64,000 nt of DNA from Asterochloris sp. CNOR1 (taxonomy: Eukaryota > Chlorophyta > Trebouxiophyceae > Trebouxiales > Trebouxiaceae). The notes below the pieces were generated by a model. The model did not search any database. It was not told the origin of the DNA and saw nothing but the letters and a program-made list of their open reading frames with translations. The translations under genes were made by a program, and so were the position numbers. This document shows, piece after piece, positions 12,473-24,803 of the stretch; within the stretch, counting starts at the first letter, position 1, and every line of letters starts with the position of its first letter. The stretch is taken from positions 1,922,001-1,986,000 of the forward strand of contig OZ017762.1 of NCBI GenBank assembly GCA_963969365.1, read 5' to 3'.

Positions 12473-15400
12473 ATGCCTCCGCCAGAGAGAGCCTCGTCTG
12501 GCTCAGACAGGAGCGAGCGTGACAGGGATAGCTGGCACCGTGGCCACCTCCCTGAGCGCAGGGAGAGCAGGCGTGACGATGGCTCCAGGTAAAACTTCCA
12601 TGCACTGCAGGACACAAATGCTGTGTGTGCAGTACAGTACTTGCGGGACCTCAGCAGCGCCATTCAGGCGCCCTTGCTGGGCCAGTACGCCGGCAAGGGG
12701 CCTCCTGCCAGGTGCTGCACGTTCAGCTGTGCTTGGTCCAGCTGCAATTGTTCAAGTGTGCATCGCTTTTTCATGGTGCCTCTGCCTGTGCCTTTGGCCC
12801 GTGCTGGCAGCATGTGGCCAGGCCTATCTGTCGTCATTGACCTGGAGGGCTGGGCAGCCCTCCATCCCCGCACCCTGACGTTGTGAGCTTGGGCTCGCTG
12901 CACAGGGCTAAGGGCCAGCTCCGGCTGCAGCGGACTGCCCTTAAGGCCTGCACGCCAGCGAGGTCAGGCTCTGAGGGGATACTTGCACTCGCTGGGTTCT
13001 GGGTGGAGCAATGAAGACTCAGCATGCCCAGAAGCTTTGTGAAGCGCCATTCCACCATGTCTGCAGGTCTCAGAAGCGGGGACGAGAGGACTACGGCCCA
13101 TCGCGGGGCGGCGCTCCATATCCTGGAACTTCCAGGTGCGCTGCCACTGATGTCAGCACAGGTCAGAAGGTTGTAATGGTTGTAACGGCCTCTAGCCCGG
13201 CACAAGGTGGTCGTCCTCAAGAGACAGCTGGGCGTTACGCCACTGTTGTGCAGCGCAAGTCCTGTGCTTGCGCGCATGTTATGCGATTGCACCACAGCTG
13301 GGCCACAAAGTGAAGCAGCCTGCATGCTCTCTGCATGCATGCATGACTGTGCACATCGTGGAGCTGAGTGGCCAGCCTGGCCTGGGCAGGTCGGCGCCGG
13401 CTTGATAGAGCCGCAGGGTGAAGGCATGCACAATCAGAGGCCTCACTGGGCATTGAGTGACCTGGTGCCTAATGCCTTGGTGAGGCTAGAACAGGCACTA
13501 TATCAGCAGGGCAGTGAAACATCGATTGTCCAGGACGAGCTCGTGGTTCAGCATGCTGCAGAGCATGCTGCAGAGTCCTGCGGCACACCGCAGTGCAGAC
13601 GCATCCGTGCCTGCTGCTTGCAGGACAGTGAGAAAGTTGGGTGACAGTGGTGAATGTGCTGCAGCACACAGCAGGTTTTGCAGAAGGTCCGCTTGCTGTC
13701 TGCAGGCAGAGGTCTCACTCGGCTTACAATGACCGGCCAAGCGACCGCGCACCTCACTTACCTGAAAGCAGGCCCCGGACAGACAGTCGGGGCCTCCCCC
13801 TACCTGACAGCAGGAGCCAGCCAGATAGCAGGGGGCTCCCGCCGCCCCCCTCGCAGCGAGGCGTCGTGAGTCTAGAAGCCTGAGGCGTGGTCGAGCCTGC
13901 ATCTTGAGCGGCTGCTTCCGAGATAGTGGCATCTCCGCCCGCTTCCAGCTGCTTGTTGGTGTCCGCTTTGGCAGGCCGCAATTGCAGACTGTTTCTTTCC
14001 CTCTCAGTCCCACTCTCTGCTGCTGCTGCAGGGGCAGCCAGCAGCTGCGCCTGCCAGAGGGAGCGGGGCCACGCGCATGTTGGGGTCCAGCGGCCAGGCA
14101 ACGTAAGCTGTTGCTCGACCCCTGTATGCATGAAGCACCGTCATGCATGTGTTACGAGCATGGGAAAGGCCTTATGGGAAAGGCATTTCTCTGCATGAAT
14201 CACCGTTGCTGGGAAGCTGCAGCTGGTGCCAGGATGCACTCCACTGCCAACCCTCAGAGAAGCGCCGGGTCCAGGTCAATGCTTCTCTAAGACTGCCTGA
14301 CTGGTCTTGGTCTTGGCTCTTCGCCTGTGTGCCGGCCGCTGCTGTCAGGCACTCTCTCTCTCTGTGTCACACATACCTGTGTGCGCTGAGTCCTGCTCAC
14401 ACGCTGACGCCGCCCGTTTGTGTGCAGTTCCTGAGAGATTGCCTGACAGTGGCGGCAGTTGGGCCTGTGCCTCCTGTGGTTTCATACACACCCACACCCA
14501 CTCAGCTTTCACCTCGCACACACACCACCCACCACCCACCGGTCTGGTATGGAGTCCCTTGTGCAGCTTTCCTGCACGGCCACACACAGCAGTGGCTGAT
14601 TATTCATTCCACTGCGTGCCTGGGGGCTGGGGGCCGGGGTGCTAGGCTCACAGCCCCCTCCTGCATGCCGCATCCTGCAAGACTGTGTCGTGGAACCCTG
14701 CAGTATCCTGGCCGAGGCTGCCCGCCTGGCCAAGCAGAGGCTGGCCGAGGAGGAGCTCCGAGCCCAGGCCTTGAGGGAGAGGGAGAGGGATGCGCCCCAG
14801 CTGGAGCAGGGGGAGCTGGAGACAGAGCCCGGGGAGCTGCCCATCCGCAAGAAGCCCAAGCACGAGCGCATCGTGTGGCGGGGCGCACCGGGTGGGTCTC
14901 TGGCATTGGATGCCAGCCCCTAGTGCTGAGCAAATGCAGGGTTGTATTCGGCGCCTGAAGTCCAAGCATGAGCATGAGGGAGAGCTGGCATCTGAGCAAT
15001 GCTTGGGTGCTGGTTTGCCAGCTGCAAGCTGGGATCAGGTTTGCCAGAGCTGGGGAAGCTGCCCACCCACAAGGAAGCTTGAGCCCAATGTGTGGCCGAA
15101 GCTGATGCTGATGAAGACGGTGGGACTTGGTTGATGTGCTAGTTTCCCGTACACATCACAAGAAACATCGTGCTTGGTCTTTGCCTGAGCACACATTAGG
15201 TTGTTGCCGATTGCACGCACAAGTGCAGGCGCCAGCAATGCGCTTTTGCAGTCATGAGGCGTGATCATTGCTGTGCTGGCAGCAATGCAGCACTGTAACC
15301 TCTGGGAAAGATTAATTTTGTGCTCAGAAGCAGCACAGCAGACTTGTACCCGCCTGCCTGCAGACAAGGATGGACATCATGTAGAAGGGTGCAGTAGGCG

Positions 15401-18400
15401 TCGAACCCTGTGATTAATCAACAGACCTTACCCAGCCGAATTGCCTCACCCTCTCTGTTTTGCAGACAAGGAGAGGTGTTCATGCGAGGAGCCCACCAGT
15501 GCTGTGGCGCACTCGCAGCTTGCAGCCCTATCACTGTCTGCAGTTGTGCGGAAGTCGTCTGTGTCTGCCTGCAGACAAGGAGCGGGGCTCATCTGAAGAG
15601 AAGGTGGACGCTGGGGCGCGTTCGCAGCCTGCAGGCCTGTCGACCTCCCCAGCACAGCACCAGTCGCCGGGGCCTACTTCCGACTCTGCCATTGTTGGGG
15701 CTCGGCAACCACAGACCTCAGGCACAGGCCAGGGGGGCCAGCGCAAGCGCACTGCCTCAGGTGAGCTATGCAGCAGGGATGGCACTCTCTGGCTGAGTGA
15801 CACCCGCGGGACACAAGGCTGTAAGCACCTGTTGCAGACCTCTGGTGCTTTGAGGGCAAGGGCAAGTCAGTATGACCAAAAAGACTGCCAGTCTCTGAGG
15901 ATCTGCAGCCTGCCTAGCCTGCAATGGAGCCTGGAGGCACCTCTCAGCAGCAAGGTGCTGTGAGCCCTCTGGGCTCTAAACTGATGGCTGCTCGAAGAAA
16001 CACATCAGTCGAGTCAAAACTCATGAAGGAAACTGCATGCTATGGTGCCCTGCAGTCGAGTCCGAGGCGCGACAGAGCAGCAGGTCTGCCCTTAGTCCCA
16101 CAGCCTCAGTGGGTGTGGCTCGCAGAGCCAACTTATCAGCCGCAGAGTTAGCTCTGGAGGAGACTGCAGCCTTCCGTCGCCAAGTGTTGGAGGTGGACCC
16201 CGATGCCCCAGCGGCCATGAAGGACTCACCCCAAGTGTCGGGAGAGGAAGGTGAGAGTCTGTATGGTCCTGTTCCCTGAGCCTTTCAGAGTGGTCGTGGT
16301 GGCTGCTTCTAGCTGTTGGGTGTTCGAGGTGCTGAGTTGGGGTGGTACCAGCCTCACTGCAGAGCTGCCCCTAGGTTCAGCACTGGCTGGTCTGCTGCTC
16401 CAGCTTTGTGCTGTGCCTGCTTCTGAGCAGCCACTTCTGCTTCTGCAGAGCTGCCCCCAGGTTTTAACCGCTCTGGCGCCGCTGCCCCAGCCAATGGGTT
16501 GCTGGAGGAACTGGCTGTCGACGCCCTGCCCATGCAGAGCAGATGGGCTCAAATGGACGATGACCTGCCTGCCAAGCGCAAGGGGGGGGACAAGGTGAGG
16601 TGGCCGTCCTGTGGGGCGGCCACTCTCCTCTCTAGGGGGCGATGCATGTTGGTGTGTGAGGCCCCTCAGCTCTGTACTTTGCTATGCTTGTCCCTCTTTG
16701 TGCTTGTTCCATCTGCGACTTAGACAGCGGCCCAGTTTGGTATGCAGTGGGAACCATGAGCCTCACTGCACCTTATATTGAGGCAGCTGATTTTGTGGCC
16801 ATTTTTCTCTGCAGGAACTGTCTGCATGCTTGACAGCTCCACACCAGCTGAGGTCTCAAGAGGTCCAGGCGTCTCACATGTTGAGCACCTGCGGCTGAAA
16901 CTCTGCAGCACTACTGCTTGACAACTGGGGCTTACGCATTTATCGTTCATGCAGGAGTCCTCTGCCAGACAGACAGCTCCCCACCCAGCACAGGCGTCAG
17001 AGGCCGAGGAGAGCCAGGTGCAGGACGCAGAGGGTGCGGATGGCGATGGCCAGGTGGGCGACAAACCTGTGCGACTCCATGAGTTTGTGGAAAAGTGAGC
17101 AGCACCCTGATCGCCCTCATCACCCTGTAGTTCGTCAGGTTTGTGAGAGCGTTCACATTCAACGCGAACAGCTTGCGCGGTGGACGAGCAGGACTGTCCT
17201 GTTGCCATGCTTTCTTGGTACATGGGCAGCAGAAACTCTTGCCTGAGGGAATTGCATGTCCCAGGTCAGCATGCTCAGCTGCTGTCTGCCACCTGACTGC
17301 AAAATCTCAATCTGTGCGCAGGCGTTGGACTACTGGGGGGTGATTTTGGCTCGGTCAAGTCTCTTGAGATGCATGCTTCAGCATGCAGTGCTCCCGCCTG
17401 TTATGCAGGTTCTGTCCATACTCGCATGCTTCCTGCACAGCAAGGGCGACTGTTGGGGCACAGCACACGCCTCACCATGCCCACACCTGCCTGCTGGATA
17501 CTCCACTGTCCGGGGGCTTTGCATGCCTTGAGATTAGCATGGTCCACTCCAGTGCTGGGCATGCACGCCTCCAACCAACCCTGACAGTACTCACTCACGT
17601 CTGCAGGGGTGGGACTCCCCCAGGGGCTTTGCGCGCTCTGAGATCAGCATGCTCAACTCCTGCCGCAGCGTGGACCTGTTCCAGCGAGTCAACATGGTCA
17701 ACGAAGGGACATATGGGATGGTGTTCAGGTGGGGACACAATTGTGCGCAGCCCAGTGCATGGCTTGAGGCCTGCCCGGTCTGGTCTGCAGGGTCATGCGC
17801 CTTCACACCGGCCGGGACTTTTTGCTCGGAGTGAGAGACATTCTTAGCCTTCTGCTGAGCCCAACCTTGTGCTCCGCAGGGCCAAGTTAAAATCTGACCC
17901 CAAGAGCTTCTATGCGCTCAAGAAGATCAAGCTTGCGCAAGAGAAGCACGGCTTCCCCCTGACCTCGCTGCGGGAGATCAACATCCTGCTGTCCCTGCAC
18001 CACGCCAACATTGTGAATGTAACAGAGGTGCGTCAGTCCTATGCCCATAAATTATGTATAGGGGAGCACACCTGTATGGGACATCATAGAAATTCGCTCT
18101 GCCATTGGTGCAAGGGGCCAGTATTGCCACTGTGACGGAGATGACACAGTTATTTGAGGGCACGAGCGTACAGTCTAAGCCGAAGTTTGAGCATGCTGTT
18201 ACGGATCTGGAAGCCTCAGTCTGCAATCTGCTGCCCACTTGACGGGTGTGAGCTGAAGGTTTCTTGATGAAAGCATGAGATGTAGCTCCTACTGGGCTTT
18301 GAGCAAGATGCTGTGCATCTGGAGTCACATACGGGCACACCAAGAGCATATGCCCTTGAAAGCCCTGGCTCAACCTGTATCTGCAGTACTGCTGTCTGTG

Positions 18401-21400
18401 TGGGTGGCAGAGGCAAGTGACACCTGTTGCCCCTCAGACTCCCCACAATACTCGTTGCTGTGCAGGTGCTGGTCGGTGGCAGAGATGACCAGGATGTGTT
18501 CATGGTCATGGAGTTTTTGGAGCATGACCTGAAGGGGTTGCTGGAGCAGGGGCGTCTGAAGGACTTTGGGCCCTCAGACGTGAGTTTGTTGGGCTTGCCA
18601 TTGCCGTTCTCTCTCAGATGAAAGATGTTGCTGCTGGAGCTGAGGTGCCTGCAGGACTTTGGGCCCTCAGCCTTGCCGCTTGCAGCAATTCCTCTACTCT
18701 CAGGGCTTTGGCAAAAGTTTTACAAAGCACGTCTTGCTGCTGTCATGCCTTGCATTAGGGGTCGTGGCAAGTGCAGGGGAGGTCTGCCATCATTGCCTGG
18801 CATAAGGCTTGGGAAATATTTGCTATCGACAGCATGAACAGCAGCTGACGCTCCTCACCTGCCTGCCCTGCAGATCAAGTGTCTGATGCAGCAGCTGCTG
18901 AGCGGCGTGGCCTACCTGCACGACAACTGGGTCATCCATCGTGACCTGGTGAGCCTGCCTGACACGTGGGGCCAGCAGCTGCACGCTGCAACGCGCAGCA
19001 TCTGTGGCTGGCAGGACACTTCCCGCTTGGCAACTGTTACTGCACCAGGGCTGCTTCAGGCTGGCAGGATGTATACGATGGGCAGCTTTGTTTGCCACTG
19101 CATCACTTGCTGCCGCATGCATTATGACAGCCAGGAGCAACGCCAGCATAGGTGCCAGCAGCCTGGGCTGGGTACATGCAGAAATCACATCATGGACTCC
19201 CCTGCCCTGCACTGGCCTGTCTCACCCAGGAGCCATTCAAAGACTAGTGTGTTCTGTACGCCCAACTGCTGAGATTTAGTTCATGTGGTGTTCACCGTTG
19301 CTGTCCTGCCCTTCTGAATATCCCTAGACCTGTCCACCACCAACCTAGCCTCGTGTGCACCTCGTGGGGCACTCAAAATGCTGAAACACCTGGGCAAGCC
19401 CCCGCCCTGCCCTGCAGAACACCCCACAATCTGTACAGCATCAAGCTCCTTGACTGTGAGCTGCCTTACTCAGTCGCCACCTCGTGCCCTGCAGAAAGCT
19501 CAGGACAACCTTTGCAACACTCAGCCTCGCACTGTGCAACTTTGGCCTGTGGCTGCCTACCTCTAATGCCCCCCTTGCCCTGCAGAAAACCTCGAACATC
19601 CTGTACAGCAACAAGGGGTACCTCAAGATCTGCGACTTTGGCCTGGCGCGCCAATTTGGGGACCCCCTTCACCCGTACACCCCCACGGTGGTCACGCTGT
19701 GGTACCGCGCGCCCGAGGTGCTGCTAGGTGCGAAGGTGGCAGTGCGTTGGGTTTTGCAGACCACTCAGGTGCAGCCACACCTGCGCTTTGCTTGCTGCAT
19801 GGGTGTGCATGTCACGCTCCGTGCATTCTACCACATGGAGGGGCACCCCTACAAGTCCACCAAAGTCGTGCTACGTCACTGTACGCCCAAGGTTCCTCTG
19901 GGTCAACTGCCAGACAGGGCTGGCAGACCCTGCATCAGTGTACGAGGGCCTTGTGGTTGACGGGCAGCTGTTTGCAGGTCTTGTGCCTCTTGTGCACTCC
20001 TCCGCCATACAAGGGTGGGGCTCTGCCCGCCAGGGTGTGCTGCAGTCCTGGAAGCCTACCCCTTGGTCACGCAAGAAAGGGGCAGGCATAGGGGGCCAGG
20101 ATTGCTGGCAGGGCCATGAGGTTCTCTTTGCAAACAGTGCCACAGCTGTTGCAATCGATGGAGGCTCTTGAGCCCCCAGTGGGGGGGCGGTCAACTTTGA
20201 GCGTGGGCAACATCTCTGCTACATCACTGCAGGCCCACCCAACTCACCACTCTGGAGCTCACAGAACATCTGCTGCAAGCTCCCCAATCGATGGTCACCA
20301 CCCCAGTGCTCACACTCGCTCTGAGATGCAGCCACAGCATACCTTCCTGAGGCCAGCCCTGCCCGCCGTCCTGCAGGCTCCAAGGGGGAGTACTCGACTG
20401 CCATCGACATGTGGAGCGTGGGCTGCATCATGGCTGAGCTGATCACGGGGAAGCCCCTGTTCGCCTCCAAGGGAGAGCTGGACTGCATTCAGAAGATCTT
20501 TGGCATGGTCGGGGCGCCCACCAAGCAGAACTGGCCGGGCGTCGAGAAGCTGGACAACTGGCAGAAGGTGGGTGCTGCACGCTGCTGACATGAGTGTGCA
20601 CATCGCCTGCCGCCCACCAAGCAGATTTGGATTATGGAGAAGCTGTAAACTTCGCAGAAGGGGGATGAGCTCTGGTGTGTGGGCATGGGCCAGAAGGGAA
20701 TGTTGGCCTGCACTTGGTGCAGGGAATGGCAGTGGTGCAATCAAAGCTTTCTGCACTGGAGGGCTGCTCAATGGAGGCCATGGTGGCACACACGCCTGTG
20801 AGTTGACAGAGCAGCTGCCAAGGGATGCCGTCAGGGACCTGCGCACCTGACGCTGTACCTGCTGCCCAATTGGGCAGGCTGTCTCATCATCATCCCTGAG
20901 CTGAGTGCATATGGTGCTGGCCAACCTTGAGCATTACGTGGTTGCTAGCGTCTTCTGCTGGCCAGAAACCCCTTTGGCAACCCTGGCTGCTGCCTGTTGC
21001 TGCCATCTGACGTCACCTACAGCGGAATCTAGCCCAGACTTGAATTTATCTCTGGCAATCCAAACTGCAGCTGCTGCTGCTCTCCCACTTGCCATGACCA
21101 GGGTTCCAACCTTACCACCGCCCCTCTTCCCTGCTGCAGTTCAACTTCAATCGCGGCGAGAACAAGCTGCGCGACACCGTCTCGGCTGCCAAGATTCAGG
21201 GGGGCCCCCTTGCTGAGCTGGTCCCCTCAGAGCAGGGGATGCTGCTGCTGGAGGGGCTGCTAACTCTGGATCCCGCTCAGAGGCTGACTGCTGAGCAAGC
21301 GCTGCACCACCCCTGGTGAGCCTTGTTTGGCTTCGTGGGGTCCACCGCTGAGTTTGTCAGGAGCTGCCGCTGCACATACACAGACACATGGCGAAGAATG

Positions 21401-24129
21401 ATGGGCAAGCCAGCAGATGTGGTCTGGCCAGCACAACTATTTTCTGGAGTTATGCTCGGGTTTAGTTCAATGAGTCCTTTGGGGTGCAGCATTAGGCTGC
21501 GCTGTGAAATGAGCTGGCAAGGGCAGGCTGAGGATGACAAGGGCGCAGCGTGTGCGACTGCACAGCGTCAAGTATCCAGCTGACAGATAGCAGAATAGAG
21601 CTGTGTGTGAGTGCCTGATCTCTGAGCCTCTCTGGCTAGCGCATGAGATGCTGTTGCTTCTGCAGGTTTGATGAGCAGCCCCAGGCAAAGGCCAAGCACC
21701 TCATGCCAACATTCCCCATAAAGAGCTCTACTGGGCAGGGGTCTCATCATCACCGCCAGCACTGAGAGCAGTGCTTGCACCCCTCTCTCTGTTTTTGCTT
21801 TCCTAGGCAGCTTGTGCATGCACCTTGGACTCATCGTATGCCGTCCCCGTTTATCAATGCTGCTTCAATCATGTCTGAGGCGGCTTCATGCCGCAAGCAA
21901 TAGGGATGTTTCAGCTAAGCTCAGCTGGTGAGCACTTTGCTGCTTCCTGATACTCTATGACGGCATACAGTACCTGTGCCAGCTCAATGACGTATATTGA
22001 TGGAGGACTTGCTCAGGCTAGTTCCAACACTCTGCCTGCACACAAATTGCACAGGGTCATGTGCAGGGGGAGTGGGAATCCCACTGCGGGATTGCCTGCG
22101 GCACATGGACTGCCTCCAGACATGAGCATGAAGCCTGAAGGGGCCCTATATGACATGTCATATAGGGCTCCTATTGTTGTGTACATTGCGTTTGCCTTTC
22201 TATCAAGCCCAGATCTTTGCTGTAGCGATCTGCTGACCCAGTCAGCCTCCCATTCAATCACAAGCTCCACCCTCAACATGACAGGCGGCCAGGTACGATG
22301 TGAGGCCGCCCTCAATGCCTTCGCAGCACAGCCACCTGTCAAGTAAAAAGCACTGCTTGCACTCCAGCACTCTCAGTAGTCCAGATCTGGTGCATGGCAT
22401 GCAGAGCTATGCCAGCGCAACCGCTGCAAACGTGAAGGACAATGACCAGGGGGCACAGCCTGCCCAGCTGGACGCGCCATCAGCCGGAGGCACTGGAGGT
22501 CAGTCTTCCAATCACTGTTTGCTAAATGAACAGTCCAGCAGCTTGCTTTCATGGATATAAAACAGCACAGATCACGGCTAGGTGCACATGCAACCTGCCC
22601 CTGCGAGTCAGCAAGCTTGTGGCCCAGCACGACTGCTGGTGCAATCCCTGTAGGCTGTACCTTGACAACCCGACTTGCTGTGCAGGCACTCTCGGTGCCC
22701 CGACAGGCGCTGGCGGGCTCGCAGGAGCCACAGTTGGTGAGCTTCAGCCCATGCATTGACACCTGCCGCTCAGGCCACTCTGCTCTCACAAGCTGGGCCA
22801 TGCAGTGCCAAAGATCAGTGGCTTTGCTCATCTGCTCTGCCGGGGTTTGAGGCCCTCTGCTCGTGCTCTGCTGTTGCCATGTCATACCAGAGGCCATCCC
22901 ACAAGGACTGATGGCCAAGCTACAATGACTAGTGGCCAAACAGCAGTTCATTGCGCCAGATCCACCACCTGGTCTTGTATGCTGCAGGTGGCTATGGCGC
23001 TGGAGGTGCTGGAGGTGAACAGGGCTGCCTCACTGTGTTCCTGCCTGCACACATCTGTGCCAGGCACAATAGAGCAGGACATTCCTATGCCTGCAAGTGC
23101 AGCTCAGATATGTCTTTCGGTCCTGCATTCAGGCTGCTGACCGCGTTTTGCACTGCCCGTATATGAGGCTGCCAGATCTTGTTGGTCCAGAACTTTGATG
23201 CTGGCAGACCTTGTGTTGATGTGAGGCAGACTGTCGCCACCACCAGGGCACAGCCCATCTCCAGCCTGTCCCCAGTTCACCAAGCACATCTGCTGGCAGG
23301 TCGGCAGCCTGTCAGGGACCCAGTGTGCTGCCCTCACTGCATCCCTACAGGTTCTCCCCCCATTGCCAGTGCTGCTGCCCCATGAGACATCGGCCTCCCA
23401 TCAGATTGGCTGTGCCTGACTACCCGCAGATGTGTCACCCTGGGCATGCAGCCCCAGAACCTGTGCACAGGCCACCGCCCTGTCCTCAATACCACAGGGA
23501 CATGCAGCACTGCAGCTCGCCCGGCAATCTGCCAAAGGCAGAAGTGCTGCCCTGCAGGCAAGCTGTGCCCATCCCTCAAGCTGCTCTCTGGTGTGCTGCA
23601 GGCCTGTCAGGTGGGCTCCCAGGGGGCACTCAGGGCAAGGACGGCAACGAGAGGGAGGCGGCAACAGGGGCTGCCACCGGGCGTGGAGCGGCCACCAACA
23701 CCGTGACTGCTGGGACCAAGACAGAAGCAGGTGAGGCTGGGCGTCGTTGGTACCTGTTCTCAGGAGAGCATGGTACAGCCCAAATGCTGCTGGCAGTGGT
23801 GTGGCTGCTGGCGCCAATGGCAGGGACAGGTGAGGCTGCTGCCTCCGCAGCTACCCTTGAGGCTTAGATTGTCTCTGCTGGTGCTTTGACCAGCACAAGC
23901 ACTGCTGGCTATTGTTGATGGTGGGCACTGACTAGAATCAGCCATATCAAGGCATCTCGCTCCTTGAAAAAGGCCTTTAAGGAGCTGCCACCAACCAATG
24001 AGTCCATGTTGGTTGGCACGCTAGCCAGATGCCTACGCAACAAGGCTCAAAGGACCTCCATGTGTATCACTGCACATGTGTGCTGCAGGCGAGGGGCAGG
24101 GCCTCTCTGGACAGGGAGGAGTCTTCTGA
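12473..24129 (+). CDS. CDKG: Cyclin-dependent kinase, CDKG/CDK11 (PLTSLRE) class
   Basis: A Ser/Thr kinase of the CDK11/CDKG family, which in plants and animals acts with L-type cyclins in transcription and pre-mRNA splicing. Exons: 12473-12588, 12655-12711, 13067-13135, 13712-13865, 14032-14102, 14704-14891, 15575-15760, 16056-16250, 16449-16594, 16955-17094, 17624-17728, 17880-18027, 18466-18579, 18874-18948, 19586-19727, 20377-20567, 21140-21315, 21666-21740, 22407-22498, 22686-22736, 22988-23014, 23602-23730, 24089-24129 (895 residues). Residues 1-440 are an RS/RD-, Pro- and Glu-rich tail ([25 protein letters not shown]). The kinase follows: glycine loop [14 protein letters not shown], the hallmark [52 protein letters not shown] Gly/Ala-rich tail ends [10 protein letters not shown], resembling plant CDKG ends. 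Reading on after 21740 gives an alternative stop at 21763-21765. The second exon could start at 12658. Confidence 0.92.
15361..15640 (+). repeat. Tandem acceptor/exon copies before CDKG exon 15575
   Basis: GCAGACAAGGA occurs at 15361, 15462 and 15571 (periods about 102 and 109). The third is the used acceptor. The second also matches further on (CGCACTCGCAGCTTGCAGCC versus GCGTTCGCAGCCTGCAGGCC). The first is the most decayed. Confidence 0.75.
17505..17675 (+). repeat. Tandem copy of the CDKG exon 17624 start
   Basis: GGGGCTTTGCATGCCTTGAG at about 17512 matches GGGGCTTTGCGCGCTCTGAG at 17623 and the match continues through GAT(T/C)AGCATG. The offset is 110 bases. A weaker third copy lies near 17330-17395. 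Confidence 0.75.
18541..18705 (+). repeat. Downstream copy of a CDKG exon end
   Basis: GGACTTTGGGCCCTCAG at 18561 (exon end plus donor region) recurs at 18654, with the flanking CTGGAGC(A/T)G(G/A)GG before it and CTCTCAG after it. The offset is 93 bases, inside the intron. Confidence 0.85.
19411..19640 (+). repeat. Three tandem acceptor/exon copies in the CDKG kinase domain
   Basis: CCTGCAGAA(A/C) followed by copies of the KTSNILYSN-coding exon start occur with acceptors ending at 19417, 19494 and 19585 (periods 77 and 91). Only the last is a working exon; the others have lost the reading frame but still look like splice acceptors. Confidence 0.8.
22143..22168. repeat. Perfect 26-bp palindrome
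   Basis: GCCCTATATGACA followed by its exact reverse complement TGTCATATAGGGC, with no spacer. Allowing one mismatched pair extends it to about 34 bp. It lies in a CDKG intron (21741-22406). It could be a cruciform or hairpin-forming site or a dimeric protein-binding site; nothing in the context decides. Confidence 0.95.
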
Positions 24130-24803
24130 GCGCTCACAGTGCTGTTGGAGGTCTCAGTCAACAAACATCGTGTGTGGGCCAGCCCAGGTTGCAGCACAGA
24201 ATCCACCTGAGCAGCCCAGGCCACGCCACTCTTGTCTTCTACGCAGCAGCAAGTCACTTGGTGGCAGCAAACATTTGACCAGGCAGGTTGCCTCCCTTTT
24301 TTGTATCAATTCATGGCTGTGCTGAGATCAGCTCTTGAGCCTTTGATGGCCTTACCTTGACTCCCAGTACTTTCCTGACGGGGGTTCAGGGGTGCAGCTA
24401 TCAAATGCCTATTGTTAAATCTGAGCGCATGGATGATGTCACAGCACAAGCTCATGCTCAATCTGCAGATGACAGCTCAATTTAGTGCATCACCTGCACG
24501 CACGCCTCAGGATTTGAGGAGGTGCGAAAGGCGTTCTTACAGACCTGCTGGTGCTGACCCTCACAGCTTCTCACCCAGCCTCTGAACCAACCAGCTCGCT
24601 GTAGTGATGCAAAAGCACCGTCCTGTTTCCACCATCAATAGGGTCCTCCTGGCCAGGGAAGGCTCCTTGCACTCAGCCATGATGATCGCTGGGTTCATAT
24701 GTTATGGAGGCAGAAGCCTGCTGGCAAGTTTTGATACATTCATGGCTTCACGGTGAGGGGCAAGGAGGGAAGTTATTCATGACTGGCTTTGGAGAAGAGC
24801 ACA
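24130..24803. other. CDKG-BT1 convergent intergenic region
   Basis: About 670 bases between two genes that converge, holding both 3' UTRs. A TTACA at 24537-24541 gives TGTAA on the - strand, a possible poly(A) signal for the transporter about 265 bases past its stop. No further gene is visible. Confidence 0.55.

Noticed and set aside
12611-12654. Extension of the second CDKG exon upstream to include QYLRDLS
   Set aside because: It reads well but its acceptors are out of phase with the first exon. Acceptors at 12654 or 12657 keep the frame.
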